Notes under the pieces: model-generated
The model's database searches: none
Seen by the model: the letters and a program-made list of their open reading frames with translations, nothing else
What the model was told of the DNA's origin: nothing
Assembly (NCBI RefSeq): GCF_017876575.1
Contig: NZ_JAGIOE010000001.1
Location: forward strand, 1,302,001-1,366,000
Length of the DNA stretch: 64,000 nucleotides
Origin: Paeniglutamicibacter psychrophenolicus
GTDB lineage: Bacteria > Actinomycetota > Actinomycetes > Actinomycetales > Micrococcaceae
Direction of reading: 5' to 3'
Part shown: piece after piece, positions 52,086 through 60,931 of the stretch
How the letters are laid out: each line of letters starts with the position of its first letter
Position numbering within the stretch: position 1 is the stretch's first letter
Translations under genes and position numbers: made by a program

Positions 52086-53638
52086 TTGCCCGGGGTGCGC
52101 GACGCTGCGGCCATGGTGGCCTTGGCGTGCTCGTTGTGGGCGATGATGGCCGTGCGTGCGGCGGGCAGGTCCTGGTTTTCGAAGGCGGCAACGATGGACA
52201 GGTGGTCGGCGTCGACGGCGCCGTCGATCCAGTGCTCCTTGCGCAGCACCTTGGCCATGGTCGCGGGGACCTCCAGACGCTGGTAGGCCTGGAGCAGGTG
52301 TTCGTTGCCGACGCAGTTGAACAGGAACTCGTGGAAGGCCTCGTTGGTGATGGTGAATTCCTCGGAGCTGACGAACTTCTCGCCGTCCAGGGTCTTGCCG
52401 GCCAGTTCGGCCAGCACCTTGAACTCGACAAGCTGCTCGGGCGTCAGCTTGCCCATGGTCAGTTCAACGATGGCCAGTTCCAGGGCCATGCGCGCGTCGA
52501 ACTGCGCCTGAAACGTTGCATGCTCTTCGCCGATTTCGTAGGCGGGCAGGGCTGCCGGGGCCACTGCGGCAGGAGCTGCCGCCGGAGCCGGTGCCGCTGC
52601 GGGTGCCGGTGCCGCTGCAGCATCGGGGGTGACGGCCAGAGCGAACTTCTCGAAGTAGAAGTTCTGCGGCTTGATGCCCTCGGCCTCCAGGTGGCGGCGG
52701 ACGCCCTCGACCATCGGCGGGGGACCGCAGAGGTAGATGTCGACGTCGCCCTCGACCAGGTGGTGCGGCTCGAAGTGGTTGGTGACGTAGCCCTTCTTTT
52801 CCGAGCTGCTGGCCGGGTCGCCCACGACGGTGTCGAAGGTGAAACCGTCGATGCGTGCCTTGTAGTCCTCGAGCACATCGATCTCGACCAGGTCGGTGTC
52901 GGTGTTGACGCCATAGATCAGGTGGACGGGGTGGGCGTTGCCCATGCCGGAGAGCTTTTCCAGGATGGCCAGCAGCGGAGCCAGGCCGGTGCCGCCGGCC
53001 AGCAGCAGCGAGGTGCGCTTGGGGTCGCGCAGGAAGAAGCTGCCCATCGGGCCGGTGAAGTTCAGCTGGTCCCCGACCTGCGCCGTGTCGCGCATGTAGG
53101 TGGACATCAGTCCGCCGTCGGTGATGCGGATCAGGAAGGAGAGGGTGGAGACCTCCGGGCCGGAGCTGAAGGAGTAGGAGCGGGTCTGGCCGTTGGAGCC
53201 GGGAACCTCGATGTTCACGTACTGGCCGGGCAGGAAGTTCAGGTCGTCACGGTTTTCGATCTCGAGGGTGAAGGCGTAGGTGGTCTCGGAGATCCGGCGG
53301 ATCTCGGTCAGCGTCGAGGAGTACGTGGTCGCCGCCGTCTTGGCAACGTCCGAGGTGGTGGGGATCTGCAGCACGAGGTCGGACTCGGGGACCATCTGGC
53401 AGGGCAGGCAGAAGCCCTTCTCGGCTTCGTCGTCGGTCAGCGCCTCCTCGATGTAGTCGCCGGCGTCGAACGTGCCGGATTCGCAGAAGGCCTTGCAGGT
53501 GCCGCACGCGCCGTCACGGCAGTCGAGCGGGATGTTGATCCGTGCCTTGTAGGAGGCATCGGCGACGGTTTCGCGGGGTCCGACCTTGATGAACCGGGTA
53601 ATTCCGTCCTCGAAGGCGAGGGCAACCTGATAGGTCAT
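52082..53638 (-). CDS. benC: benzoate dioxygenase reductase with C-terminal FCD domain
   Basis: A 518-residue protein; usual BenC is about 340. Residues 1-335 are standard: plant-type [2Fe-2S] ferredoxin (Cys40, Cys45, Cys48, Cys80), FAD-binding RSYSFSSG (153-160), NAD-binding AGGTGLAPL (214-222) and YLCGPPPM. After an Ala/Pro linker (338-364) comes a helical domain (about 375-508) that fits the FCD effector domain of GntR regulators: TNEAFHEFLFNCVGNEHLL, DADHLSIVAAFENQD and IIAHNEHA, with His436, His479 and His501 at metal-ligand positions. There is no DNA-binding domain. It passes electrons from NADH to BenAB. Confidence 0.9.
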   Translation of the reverse strand: MTYQVALAFEDGITRFIKVGPRETVADASYKARINIPLDCRDGACGTCKAFCESGTFDAGDYIEEALTDDEAEKGFCLPCQMVPESDLVLQIPTTSDVAKTAATTYSSTLTEIRRISETTYAFTLEIENRDDLNFLPGQYVNIEVPGSNGQTRSYSFSSGPEVSTLSFLIRITDGGLMSTYMRDTAQVGDQLNFTGPMGSFFLRDPKRTSLLLAGGTGLAPLLAILEKLSGMGNAHPVHLIYGVNTDTDLVEIDVLEDYKARIDGFTFDTVVGDPASSSEKKGYVTNHFEPHHLVEGDVDIYLCGPPPMVEGVRRHLEAEGIKPQNFYFEKFALAVTPDAAAAPAPAAAPAPAAAPAAVAPAALPAYEIGEEHATFQAQFDARMALELAIVELTMGKLTPEQLVEFKVLAELAGKTLDGEKFVSSEEFTITNEAFHEFLFNCVGNEHLLQAYQRLEVPATMAKVLRKEHWIDGAVDADHLSIVAAFENQDLPAARTAIIAHNEHAKATMAAASRTPGK

Positions 53639-53758
53639 GAGGGGAGCTCTTTTCAAAATAGTGCAGGGAGGTGCAACGGCTGGTACGGGCAAGGGCGGGG
53701 CGGGGGCATCACTGCCCCCGCGCGCGCCTGCCGGTTTGCCCACCGGGGGCGCGGGGAA

Positions 53759-54304
53759 TCAGATGTGGTAGATGTCCACGACGTGGTGGATGTAGTCGTT
53801 CTTCAGCACGACCTTCTTGGCCATGATCACCGGCTGGGTGCCGGAGTAGTCGATGGTGTAGAAGGATGCGCCGAAGTAGGTGTCGACGTTCTGGTAGCGG
53901 TAGTACAGCGTGAACCAGTTGAAACGCACGTCGACCCTGTCGCCGTCAACGGAGACGATCTCCACGTTGGAGATGTTGTGCCCGGTGCGCGGTTCCGGAA
54001 GGCTCGTGGCCGAGGAGCGGTCGGTCTTGATGCGGAAGACGCGGTCTTCCAACCCGCCGCGGTTTGCATAGAAGATCAGCGAGATCTCGCGCTGCGGGTC
54101 CTCGGTGAGCTTGTCGTCGTCGGCCCAGGCCGGCATCCAGAAGGTGGCCTCGGGGTGGTAGCAGTCGATCCAGCGGTCGAAGTCGCGGTCGTCCAGGAAG
54201 CGGGCCTCGCGGTAGAGGAACTGCTTGATGTCCTCCAGCGAGAGGGTCCCGGAGCTGGTGCGGACCTCCGTGACGATGGCGTCAGTGGTTGCAGTCAATG
54301 TCAT
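53759..54304 (-). CDS. benB: benzoate 1,2-dioxygenase small (beta) subunit
   Basis: A 181-residue NTF2-fold beta subunit. [28 protein letters not shown] and the C-terminal [19 protein letters not shown] are typical of BenB/XylY. It forms the alpha3beta3 oxygenase with BenA. Its ATG overlaps the end of benA by 23 bases. A gap of 120 bases to benC is long for this operon. Confidence 0.93.
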   Translation of the reverse strand: MTLTATTDAIVTEVRTSSGTLSLEDIKQFLYREARFLDDRDFDRWIDCYHPEATFWMPAWADDDKLTEDPQREISLIFYANRGGLEDRVFRIKTDRSSATSLPEPRTGHNISNVEIVSVDGDRVDVRFNWFTLYYRYQNVDTYFGASFYTIDYSGTQPVIMAKKVVLKNDYIHHVVDIYHI

Positions 54305-55682
54305 GCCCCTTTTCGGTGGTTCCGTTGGTGGTGTTTGCCGCCTCGGCGGCAACGGCCTCGCGCATGGCGGAAAGCCAGTAGCCGTGCTGGATCGGGTACA
54401 GGCCCTCGTCCTCGGTGCGGGCGCCGGAGGAAATCGGCTCCAGGCCGATCTTCTTGGCGTTCTCGTCGGCGCCGGTGATCTGGTGGGCCTGGCCGCGGGA
54501 GAGGTCGTTCCACTTGGCGGCGGTGGCCATGTAGGTCTTCTGGCAGGACCGGAATTCCTCCAGGTCATCCGGGGTCGCCATGCCCGAGGCGTTGAAGAAG
54601 TCCTCGTACTGGCGGATGCGGTTGGCGCGGGCCTCGTCGGATTCGCCGACGGGCGCGATGCAGTAGATGGTGACCTCGGTCTTGTCCACGGCGACCGGGC
54701 GGAAGACCCGGATCTGCGAGGAGAACTGGTCCATCAGGTACACGTTGGGGTACAGGCAGAGGTTGCGGGAAACACCGATCATCCAGTCGGCCTTGGCCTC
54801 GCCGTGGGCGGCGACCAGTTCGTCGCGCTTCTCGGCCAACGGGCGGTTGGCCGGGTCCAGCCACTCGGTCCACAACAGCAGGTGGCCGTTGTCGAAGGAG
54901 TAGTAGCCGCCTTCCTGCTTGTCCCAGCCGCCGGCATCCATGGTCTTGGTGTCGTTGGTGGACTCCCCGGCGCTGCGGCGGGCCTGGGTGGCGGCGTAGT
55001 TCCAGTGGGTGGCCGAGACGTGGTAGCCATCGGCGCCGTTTTCCGCCTGCAGCTTCCAGTTGCCGTCGTAGGTGTAGGTGGAGGAACCGCGCAGCACCTC
55101 AAGGCCGTCGGGGGACTGGTCCACGATCATGTCCATGATCTTGGTGGATTCGCCCAGGTGCTCTTCCAGCGGCTTGACGTCCGCGTTCAGCGAGCCGAAG
55201 AGGAATCCGCGGTAGGACTCGAAGCGGGCGACCTTGGTCAAATCGTGCGAGCCGTCCTTGTTGAAGCCTTCCGGGTAGCCGGCGCCGCGGGAGTCCTTGA
55301 CCTTGAGCAGCTTGCCGGAGTTGTTGAAGGTCCAGCCGTGGAAGGGGCAGGTGAACGTGGTGCGGTTGTCCGTCTTGCGGCGGCAGAGCATGGCCCCGCG
55401 GTGGCTGCACGCGTTGATGAGGGCGTTGAGCACGCCTTCCTTGTTGCGCGAGATCACGATCGGCTGGCGGCCGATGTTGGTGGTGAAATAGTCGCCGATG
55501 TTGGGGATCTGGGACTCGTGGGCCAGGTAGATCCAGTTGCCCTCCCAGATGTGCTTCATCTCCAGTTCGAAGATCTCTTCGTCGGTGAAGATGTTCCGGT
55601 TGGCGCGGAAGACGCCGGTCTCCGGGCTGTCGACGAGTGCGTCGTCGAGCAGTGTCGAGACTGCATTGAGAGTTTCAGTCAT
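54282..55682 (-). CDS. benA: benzoate 1,2-dioxygenase large (alpha) subunit
   Basis: A 466-residue Rieske oxygenase alpha subunit. The Rieske cluster ligands are Cys92-His94 (ACSHRG) and Cys112-His115 (TCPFHGW). The mononuclear iron region lies in [19 protein letters not shown] (two His, about 210-222), with an Asp further on. It dihydroxylates benzoate to the cis-diol. ATG 55682 is preceded by GGAG with seven-base spacing. First gene of benABCD and divergent from benE. Confidence 0.95.
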   Translation of the reverse strand: MTETLNAVSTLLDDALVDSPETGVFRANRNIFTDEEIFELEMKHIWEGNWIYLAHESQIPNIGDYFTTNIGRQPIVISRNKEGVLNALINACSHRGAMLCRRKTDNRTTFTCPFHGWTFNNSGKLLKVKDSRGAGYPEGFNKDGSHDLTKVARFESYRGFLFGSLNADVKPLEEHLGESTKIMDMIVDQSPDGLEVLRGSSTYTYDGNWKLQAENGADGYHVSATHWNYAATQARRSAGESTNDTKTMDAGGWDKQEGGYYSFDNGHLLLWTEWLDPANRPLAEKRDELVAAHGEAKADWMIGVSRNLCLYPNVYLMDQFSSQIRVFRPVAVDKTEVTIYCIAPVGESDEARANRIRQYEDFFNASGMATPDDLEEFRSCQKTYMATAAKWNDLSRGQAHQITGADENAKKIGLEPISSGARTEDEGLYPIQHGYWLSAMREAVAAEAANTTNGTTEKGHDIDCNH

Positions 55683-55974
55683 GGGGTGCTCCATCCTTCG
55701 TAGGGGCGTTGGCGCCCGGGTCCACCGCTGGGGTGGCGAAACCATGATCTACACCATGCCAGTACGTGCGCGACCTCACACTGGGCATATGCCTAGGCTT
55801 GGCCAAGGGTGGGGCCCATTGGGTGTCTTCCCCTATCAATCAAACTTTTTTGGATATTTGTCGGCCCGCTGTGAGCGACGTAACGTGGGTGCCCCAGGCG
55901 GTTTGCATCCCTGCATCGGCCCTGGCGCCGCTGCCGGCCGGCCGGCTCCCACCACCCGAAAGGCGGCCAACACC
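55683..55974. promoter_or_regulatory. benA-benE divergent control region
   Basis: These 292 bases separate benA and benE. A GGCATATGCC palindrome at 55784-55793 lies about 100 bases upstream of benA and is a candidate activator site. An AT-rich run near 55840-55860 could be the benE core promoter. I cannot assign hexamers with confidence. Confidence 0.45.
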
Positions 55975-57276
55975 GTGCCCAAGAACCAACAAGGCGGAGC
56001 CGCGACCCGCGGCCGAAACGTCCGCCGCCCGGGGCTCCGGGGGGATGTCTCGATCAGTGCGATCTGCGCCGGATTCATCGCCGTGGCGGTTTCCTATGCC
56101 GGTCCGATGCTGGTCATCATCCAGGCCGCCGAGCGGGCGGGCCTCGATACGGCGCAGACCACGTCCTGGGTCTGGGCGGTGTCGGTGGGCAGCGGCATCG
56201 TGGGCCTGGTGCTGAGCTTTTTCACTCGCCAGCCCGTCGTGGTGGCCTGGTCGGTTCCGGGCTCGGCGCTGTTGCTGGCGGTGCTGGGGGACTACGAATT
56301 CTCCGATGCCGTCGGGGCCTACCTGGTGGCCGGGTTGCTGGGCCTGGTGCTCAGTTTGGGCGGGCTGTTCGGCAAATTGTTGGCCGTGGTTCCGCGGCCG
56401 ATCCTTGCCGCGGTCCTGGCCGGGGTGCTGCTGCCGTTCGTCCTGAACGTCACCCATGCGGTGCTTGCCTCTCCGCTGGTTGCCGGTGGATTGGTGGTGG
56501 CATATTTTGCCGGGCGGCGCCTGTTCCCGAAGTACGCGGTGCCCGGCGCCCTGGTTGTTGGCGTGTTGCTGTCGGTGGCGGCCGGCCAAGCGCGGGCCCC
56601 GGAGTTGTCGCTGGCGCTGACCAGTCCGCTGTTCACCGTGCCCACCTTTTCCATACAGGCCATCATGGGCATTTCCATCCCGTTGCTGATCGTGACCATG
56701 GCCGGACAGAACGGCCCGGGGCTGGTGATGATGCGCACCAGCGGCTACGAGCCCAACGACCGGCTGCTGCTGACCGGCACCTGCGTGGCCAGCGTGCTGT
56801 TTGCGCCGTTCGGGTCCCACGCCATCAACCTCGCGGCCATCACCGCGGGAATCTGCTGCGGGCGCGAGGCCCACGAGGACCCGGCCAAGCGCTATGTCGC
56901 AGGGGTTGCCGGCGGCCTGTTCTTCATTGGCTTCGGGTTGTTCAGCGCCACGATCCTTGACCTCTTTGCCGCGGTGCCGGGCGAGCTGATCACCGCCATG
57001 GCCGGGGTGGCGCTGCTGGGCGCCCTGCACGGTTCGATGCTGGACATGCTCGATGCGGGGCCGCACGGACCGGCGGCCATCGAGGCCGCCGTCGTCACCC
57101 TGATCGTCACGGCCTCGGGCATCGCCCCGTTCGGCATCGTGGCACCGTTCTGGGGAGTGTTGGCAGGTGCCGGCGTGTACCTGGTGCTGACGGCCCTGCG
57201 GAATCCGCGCGGCCGGAAAAGTTCGGTGGGACAAGTTCGGGAGCGGCAGGTTCCGGTCCCCGAGCCTCTGGGATGA
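55975..57276 (+). CDS. benE: benzoate/H+ symporter BenE family
   Basis: A 433-residue membrane protein with 11 or 12 helices. SISAICAGFIAVAVSYAGPMLVIIQAA, VAWSVPGSALL, PFGSHAINLAAITAGICCG and AAVPGELITAMAGVALLGAL are the conserved BenE regions. It gives the locus a second benzoate importer besides BenK. The start is probably GTG 55975 with AAAGG eleven bases upstream; a much longer upstream frame is an artefact of the divergent benA gene. Confidence 0.9.
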   Translation: MPKNQQGGAATRGRNVRRPGLRGDVSISAICAGFIAVAVSYAGPMLVIIQAAERAGLDTAQTTSWVWAVSVGSGIVGLVLSFFTRQPVVVAWSVPGSALLLAVLGDYEFSDAVGAYLVAGLLGLVLSLGGLFGKLLAVVPRPILAAVLAGVLLPFVLNVTHAVLASPLVAGGLVVAYFAGRRLFPKYAVPGALVVGVLLSVAAGQARAPELSLALTSPLFTVPTFSIQAIMGISIPLLIVTMAGQNGPGLVMMRTSGYEPNDRLLLTGTCVASVLFAPFGSHAINLAAITAGICCGREAHEDPAKRYVAGVAGGLFFIGFGLFSATILDLFAAVPGELITAMAGVALLGALHGSMLDMLDAGPHGPAAIEAAVVTLIVTASGIAPFGIVAPFWGVLAGAGVYLVLTALRNPRGRKSSVGQVRERQVPVPEPLG

Positions 57277-57316
57277 GTCGCCGGGGCGCCGATTCCGGGA
57301 GCGTCTCCGGGAAGGT

Positions 57317-57826
57317 TTAGCCGGATCCCACGTGGTGCGCCGGGTCGGAAGCCAGGTCGTGCCGACGCTTGTGGCGGCGGTATTCGTGCCAGGTCAGCAC
57401 CGTGACCGCGGCGTCGAAGATGGTCAGTGCCCACAGTCCGCCGGTGGGTGCCACGACAAGTTCGTAGCCCTGGTAGGCGATGAAGGCCAGCAGCATGGCA
57501 ATCATCCAGGGGTAGGCCCAGAACTGCTTGCGCAGCAGGGCGGTGACAAGCGCGATCTTCACCGCGCCGTGGATCAGCAGGTAGACGGCGGCGAACGTGA
57601 TCCCCTGGTCGGTCAGCCCGCTGGCCACGTGGAGCAGGTGCGTGGCGATGAAGTCCGTGGGATCCTCGGAGAGCTCCTCGCGGGTCAGCAGCAGCACCAG
57701 GTGGTTAAGCGTCCCGGGGCTGGCGAAAAGCAGCAGCAGGCCGCCGATGACTTCCGCCAGGCCGTCGAGGCCCTTGCCGATGACGCCGACCCAAAACAGG
57801 CGTCCCCACCAATCAAGATTTCTCAC
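57317..57826 (-). CDS. DUF2127 membrane protein
   Basis: A 169-residue protein with four hydrophobic helices and the DUF2127 pattern (WVGVIGKGLDGLAEVIGGLLLL, DQGITFAAVYLLIHGAVKIALV, GYELVVAPTGG). Family function is unknown. GTG start overlaps the stop of the preceding DUF1232 gene (GTGA). Third gene of a small operon with a ChrB-like protein. A basic, His-rich tail faces the cytosol. Confidence 0.85.
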   Translation of the reverse strand: MRNLDWWGRLFWVGVIGKGLDGLAEVIGGLLLLFASPGTLNHLVLLLTREELSEDPTDFIATHLLHVASGLTDQGITFAAVYLLIHGAVKIALVTALLRKQFWAYPWMIAMLLAFIAYQGYELVVAPTGGLWALTIFDAAVTVLTWHEYRRHKRRHDLASDPAHHVGSG

Positions 57827-58278
57827 GGGCGCTTCTCCCGGTGCACGGGCACCGGCAGGGGGGCTTCCGGGGCCAATCCCGCGAGTTTTTCGACCACGAG
57901 CAGGCCGGTCGCGGAACCTGTCCAGTTCCTTTCAAGTGGCTGCCTGCCGGAGGTGCGAACCACCAGGCGCAGCACCAGGGCCACGACCAGAACGTCGTCG
58001 GCGTAGCCGATCACCGGGATGAAGTCCGGCACCAGGTCGATCGGGGACGCGAGGTAGACGAGCAGGAACAGCAGGGCCAGGCGGGGACGCAGCGGCAATT
58101 CCCTGTCCGACACGAGCCGGCCCAGGAAGCGAAGCAGCTCGGGCAGCAGCCGCAGGGCTTCGCCCAGGTCGACGGTGCCGGGGTTCTTGCGCGCGTAAAG
58201 CCACAAGAGCGCCAGTGCCACCGCATAGGCCAGCAGCAGGCCGCCGAGGATGGCCAGCAGGGGCTCAAGCCAGGGCAT
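57823..58278 (-). CDS. DUF1232 membrane protein
   Basis: A 151-residue protein. An N-terminal membrane helix (about 3-25) is followed by the DUF1232 signature LVYLASPIDLVPDFIPVIGYADDVLVV (about 80-106). Family members are small membrane proteins of unknown role. ATG 58278 lies seven bases after the ChrB-like stop codon. A longer upstream frame would overlap that gene and is less likely. Confidence 0.82.
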   Translation of the reverse strand: MPWLEPLLAILGGLLLAYAVALALLWLYARKNPGTVDLGEALRLLPELLRFLGRLVSDRELPLRPRLALLFLLVYLASPIDLVPDFIPVIGYADDVLVVALVLRLVVRTSGRQPLERNWTGSATGLLVVEKLAGLAPEAPLPVPVHREKRP

Positions 58279-58285
58279 CCCCGAC

Positions 58286-58858
58286 TCAGCCCCGCCCGGA
58301 ATCTGCGGATCCTGGTTCAACCGGGGCGCCGTCGTTGTGCAGCCGGGCATAGACCATGTCGGCATACTCCTCGAGGCGTGCGACGCAGTTCTTCAGGTGT
58401 TCCTCGGCCGCGGTGGCCTCGGCCAGTTCCAGCACGTCGCGGCTCTTCAGGTCGCGGTGCCACCGGCGCAGCCGTTCCAGGCTCTGTTCTTCCTCCTCCA
58501 GCTCGGCGAGCGTGAACTTTTCGATGCGGATCTCCTTGGCGATCTCGACCTCGAACTTCCCGCAATCGGCGGAGAATTCCTTCCATTCCTCGAGCCGCAG
58601 GGTTCGGAAGGCGGTGGCCACGGCTTCCTGGCCGGGCGCGCCGGTGGAGGCCGTGGAGAGCACGATGACATCGCCGGCGCCCTTGGCTGCCAGCTCCTGG
58701 ACCTTGGTGAGGGAGCCTTGGAAATGTGGGGTATCGGGCACTGTCCACACCCCCTGGGAGACGGGGGCTGCGCCGATGCGGCGCAGTTCCCGCCACACGG
58801 CGACGCGGTGCCGCGACGAGGCCCCGGTCAAGCGAACGATCAATACCAACCATGTCAT
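58286..58858 (-). CDS. ChrB N-terminal domain protein
   Basis: A 190-residue protein with the ChrB_N-like start (WLVLIVRLTGASSRHRVAVWRELRRIGAAPVSQGVWTVP), which in full ChrB proteins is a chromate-sensing regulatory region. The middle is a charged coiled helix (EIRIEKFTLAELEEEEQSLERL). The C-terminal ChrB domain is missing, and no ChrA chromate pump is in the window, so a role in chromate response is uncertain. No ribosome site precedes the ATG, which suggests leaderless expression. It heads a three-gene operon. Confidence 0.75.
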   Translation of the reverse strand: MTWLVLIVRLTGASSRHRVAVWRELRRIGAAPVSQGVWTVPDTPHFQGSLTKVQELAAKGAGDVIVLSTASTGAPGQEAVATAFRTLRLEEWKEFSADCGKFEVEIAKEIRIEKFTLAELEEEEQSLERLRRWHRDLKSRDVLELAEATAAEEHLKNCVARLEEYADMVYARLHNDGAPVEPGSADSGRG

Positions 58859-58874
58859 GCTGCAAGGTTAGACG

Positions 58875-58894
58875 GTTACAGCAAAAAATGTAAC
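58875..58894. promoter_or_regulatory. dyad upstream of the ChrB-like gene
   Basis: GTTACA (58875-58880) and TGTAAC (58889-58894) are inverted across an A-rich eight-base spacer, 17 bases upstream of the start codon. It is a likely operator in the short space between this gene and the IS end. Confidence 0.5.
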
Positions 58895-58935
58895 AAGTTA
58901 TACAAGACCGAAAATTGTCAAGCTGTGTGGAGTCA

Positions 58936-59549
58936 CTAGGCGCTTAGTCTTACTGGTTTCGTTTCGGGCAGGTTGATGCCGACCAGGTCGGCCGGGGATG
59001 GAGTGGTGGGTCGTCGGCGGAACCGTCCGGGGTTCTGGGCGTAGTACCCCTGGAGCGCGTGGTCGCGTGTTTTCCACACGTCCCTCCAGGAGCCGTCGTG
59101 GACCTGTGAGGGTGAGAACAGGGCGATGCCCGAGTGCTTGTGCTTGGTGTTGTACCAAGGCACGTAGTCGCCGATGTAGCTCCTGGCGGTCTCGACGGTC
59201 TTGAAGATGCGCGGGTAGCCCGGTCGGTATTTCATGGTCCGGAATCCGGACTCGCTGAACGGGTTGTCGTTGCTCACGTAGGGCCGGATATAGGACAGCT
59301 CCACGCCGTGGGCGGTGAGGGCATCGCGCAGCAGATGGGATTTCATCGCCGGGCCGGAGTCCGCGTGGACCAGCTGGGGTGCGCCGTGTTCGGCGATGGC
59401 CGTTTCGAACATCTCCACAGCCAAGTGGTTGGCCTCGCGTTCCTCCACCCTCCACCCCACGATCTGTCGGGAGAAGATGTCCATCACGGAGTAGACCTTG
59501 AAGACGATTTTGCGCCACGGCGAGTAGACATCGGTAATGTCCCACGACC
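58936..59549 (-). pseudogene. IS3-type transposase orfB, 3' fragment
   Basis: The fragment reads WDITDVYSPWRKIVFKVYSV then MDIFSRQIVGWRVEEREA, with the second Asp in LVHADSGPAM and Glu in NPFSESGFRTMK. These are the D, D and E of the integrase-type catalytic core, and the fragment ends at TAG 58936-58938. Its upstream end at 59549 meets the RIT element. It joins in frame, when the element is removed, to the 5' fragment ending at 62957. Confidence 0.85.
59543..59549. repeat. CACGACC at the left RIT junction
   Basis: CACGACC occurs in the same orientation at both junctions (59543-59549 and 62950-62956), while the uninterrupted transposase gene needs it only once. It is either a 7-bp target duplication or the recombination core shared by target and element. 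Confidence 0.7.
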
Positions 59550-59567
59550 TATGCCGATATCGGCATA
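59550..59567. repeat. extra palindrome at the left RIT end only
   Basis: TATGCCGATATCGGCATA is a perfect 18-base palindrome. With the flanking CACGACC and GGTCGTG it grows to a perfect 32-base palindrome (59543-59574). It carries two more copies of the TATGCCGA unit found in the inverted repeats and has no counterpart at the right end. Confidence 0.85.
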
Positions 59568-59659
59568 GGTCGTGTTATGCCGAGGTTGTGGTTATGCCGA
59601 TACCGGTGTCGGCGGCCCGGGTTCCGGAGGCGCCCGGGGCCGTCTTATCGGCATAATCA
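59568..59659. repeat. RIT left inverted repeat
   Basis: 92 bases that match the reverse complement of 62865-62956 with a single mismatch. It contains TTATGCCGA at 59575 and 59592 and its inverse TCGGCATAA at 59648, probably recombinase-binding units. Confidence 0.9.
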
Positions 59660-59713
59660 TCGGCTCGTGTTCGACTTGTTTCCCATCAATTCAGGAGACA
59701 AGGAAGCGACATC

Positions 59714-60931
59714 ATGGAGCTTGTTGGCACATCGAGCCGGGAGCATTCCGCTGCCCCGTTGGAAACGTACATCGAGGGATTCGAGACCGAGCTGATCCGG
59801 CTGGGATTCACCCCCTTCTCGACGCGGGGCCAGCTGAGCCTCATGAGGCATCTGAGCCGCTGGCTCCAATCCAGGGGCCTGGCGGTGGAAGAGCTGACGG
59901 TGGAAGTCATCGAGGTGTTCCTCCGTGAGCGGCGGGCATCACATGCTGCGCTCTTCACGTTCCGGGCCCTGAAACCGCTGCTGAAGTGGCTGGCCACCTC
60001 AGGGAGAATCGCCGTGGAGGCGGCTTCGCCGCGGCAGATCCAGGATCCGCCCGTGCTGATCCGGTTCGAGGAATACCTGCGTGGTGAGCGGCGGCTGAAG
60101 GAGATCTCCGTCCAGGCGCAGGTGTCCCGGGTACGTCGATTCCTCAACGGCTACACCCCGCCGGGAGGCCTCCGCACCCTGAGCGCGGCCGATGTCGTTC
60201 GGGCGTTGCTGGACGAGGGCGAGGGCAGGAAGCCCGTTTCGGTGAAGAAGTTCGGCTATGTGTTGCGTTCGTTTCTGCGGTTCTGCTTCCTGGTCGGAGA
60301 GCTGGATCGCGACCTGACCGGCGCGACCCTTGTGGTGCGGTTGCCACAGCCCTCGCTGCTGCCGATTGGCGTGAGCCCGGGCCAGATCCAGACCCTGCTG
60401 GATGCCTGCGACCGGAACACCTCGGTGGGAAAACGCGACTATGCGATGGTCCTCCTGCTCGCCCGATTGGGGTTGCGCGCCGGTGAAGTCGCGGGGCTGC
60501 ACCTGGAGGACATCGACTGGCACCACGGCGAATTCATGGTCCGAGGCAAGGGGTCCAAGGACGAACGGCTGCCCCTGCCCGACGAGGTCGGCGCGGCAAT
60601 CGCTGATTACCTGCTCCATGCCCGCCCGGCTGCACCGGATCTGCGCGAAGCGTTCAGCACGGTCAAGGCACCGTGGCGCGGGCTCAGCTCCCCGGCCGTC
60701 TGGGCAATCGTCGTGCGCGCCTGCAAGCGTGCCGGCATGCAGCCCTTCGGCGCGCACCGGCTGCGCCATTCCCTGGGTGAGGCCATGGTCAGAGCCGAGG
60801 TGCCACTGGCCGCGATCGGGCAGGTGCTGCGCCATGACGACCCGGTCACCACCGCAAATTATGCCCGCGTCGACGTGACCCGGCTGCGCACCTTGGCCCA
60901 GCCATGGGCCGCCGAGGGGAGCCCGTCATGA
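59714..60931 (+). CDS. ritA: tyrosine recombinase RitA
   Basis: A 405-residue tyrosine recombinase. The catalytic set is visible: Arg in LGLRAGEVAGL, Lys in GKGSKDERLPL, His-x-x-Arg in HRLRHSLGEAM, His in VLRHDDP and Tyr in TTANYARVD. The N-terminal half is a SAM-like core-binding region (about 25-190). First gene of the trio; the stop overlaps the next start (ATGA). A start at 59714 gives MELVGTSS with AAGGAAG ahead of it. Confidence 0.88.
   Translation: MELVGTSSREHSAAPLETYIEGFETELIRLGFTPFSTRGQLSLMRHLSRWLQSRGLAVEELTVEVIEVFLRERRASHAALFTFRALKPLLKWLATSGRIAVEAASPRQIQDPPVLIRFEEYLRGERRLKEISVQAQVSRVRRFLNGYTPPGGLRTLSAADVVRALLDEGEGRKPVSVKKFGYVLRSFLRFCFLVGELDRDLTGATLVVRLPQPSLLPIGVSPGQIQTLLDACDRNTSVGKRDYAMVLLLARLGLRAGEVAGLHLEDIDWHHGEFMVRGKGSKDERLPLPDEVGAAIADYLLHARPAAPDLREAFSTVKAPWRGLSSPAVWAIVVRACKRAGMQPFGAHRLRHSLGEAMVRAEVPLAAIGQVLRHDDPVTTANYARVDVTRLRTLAQPWAAEGSPS

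Noticed and set aside
52540-52625. Ala/Pro-rich repeat inside benC taken as a frame error joining two genes
   Set aside because: The frame is continuous with normal codon use on both sides, and Ala/Pro linkers are common between domains, so a true fusion is preferred.
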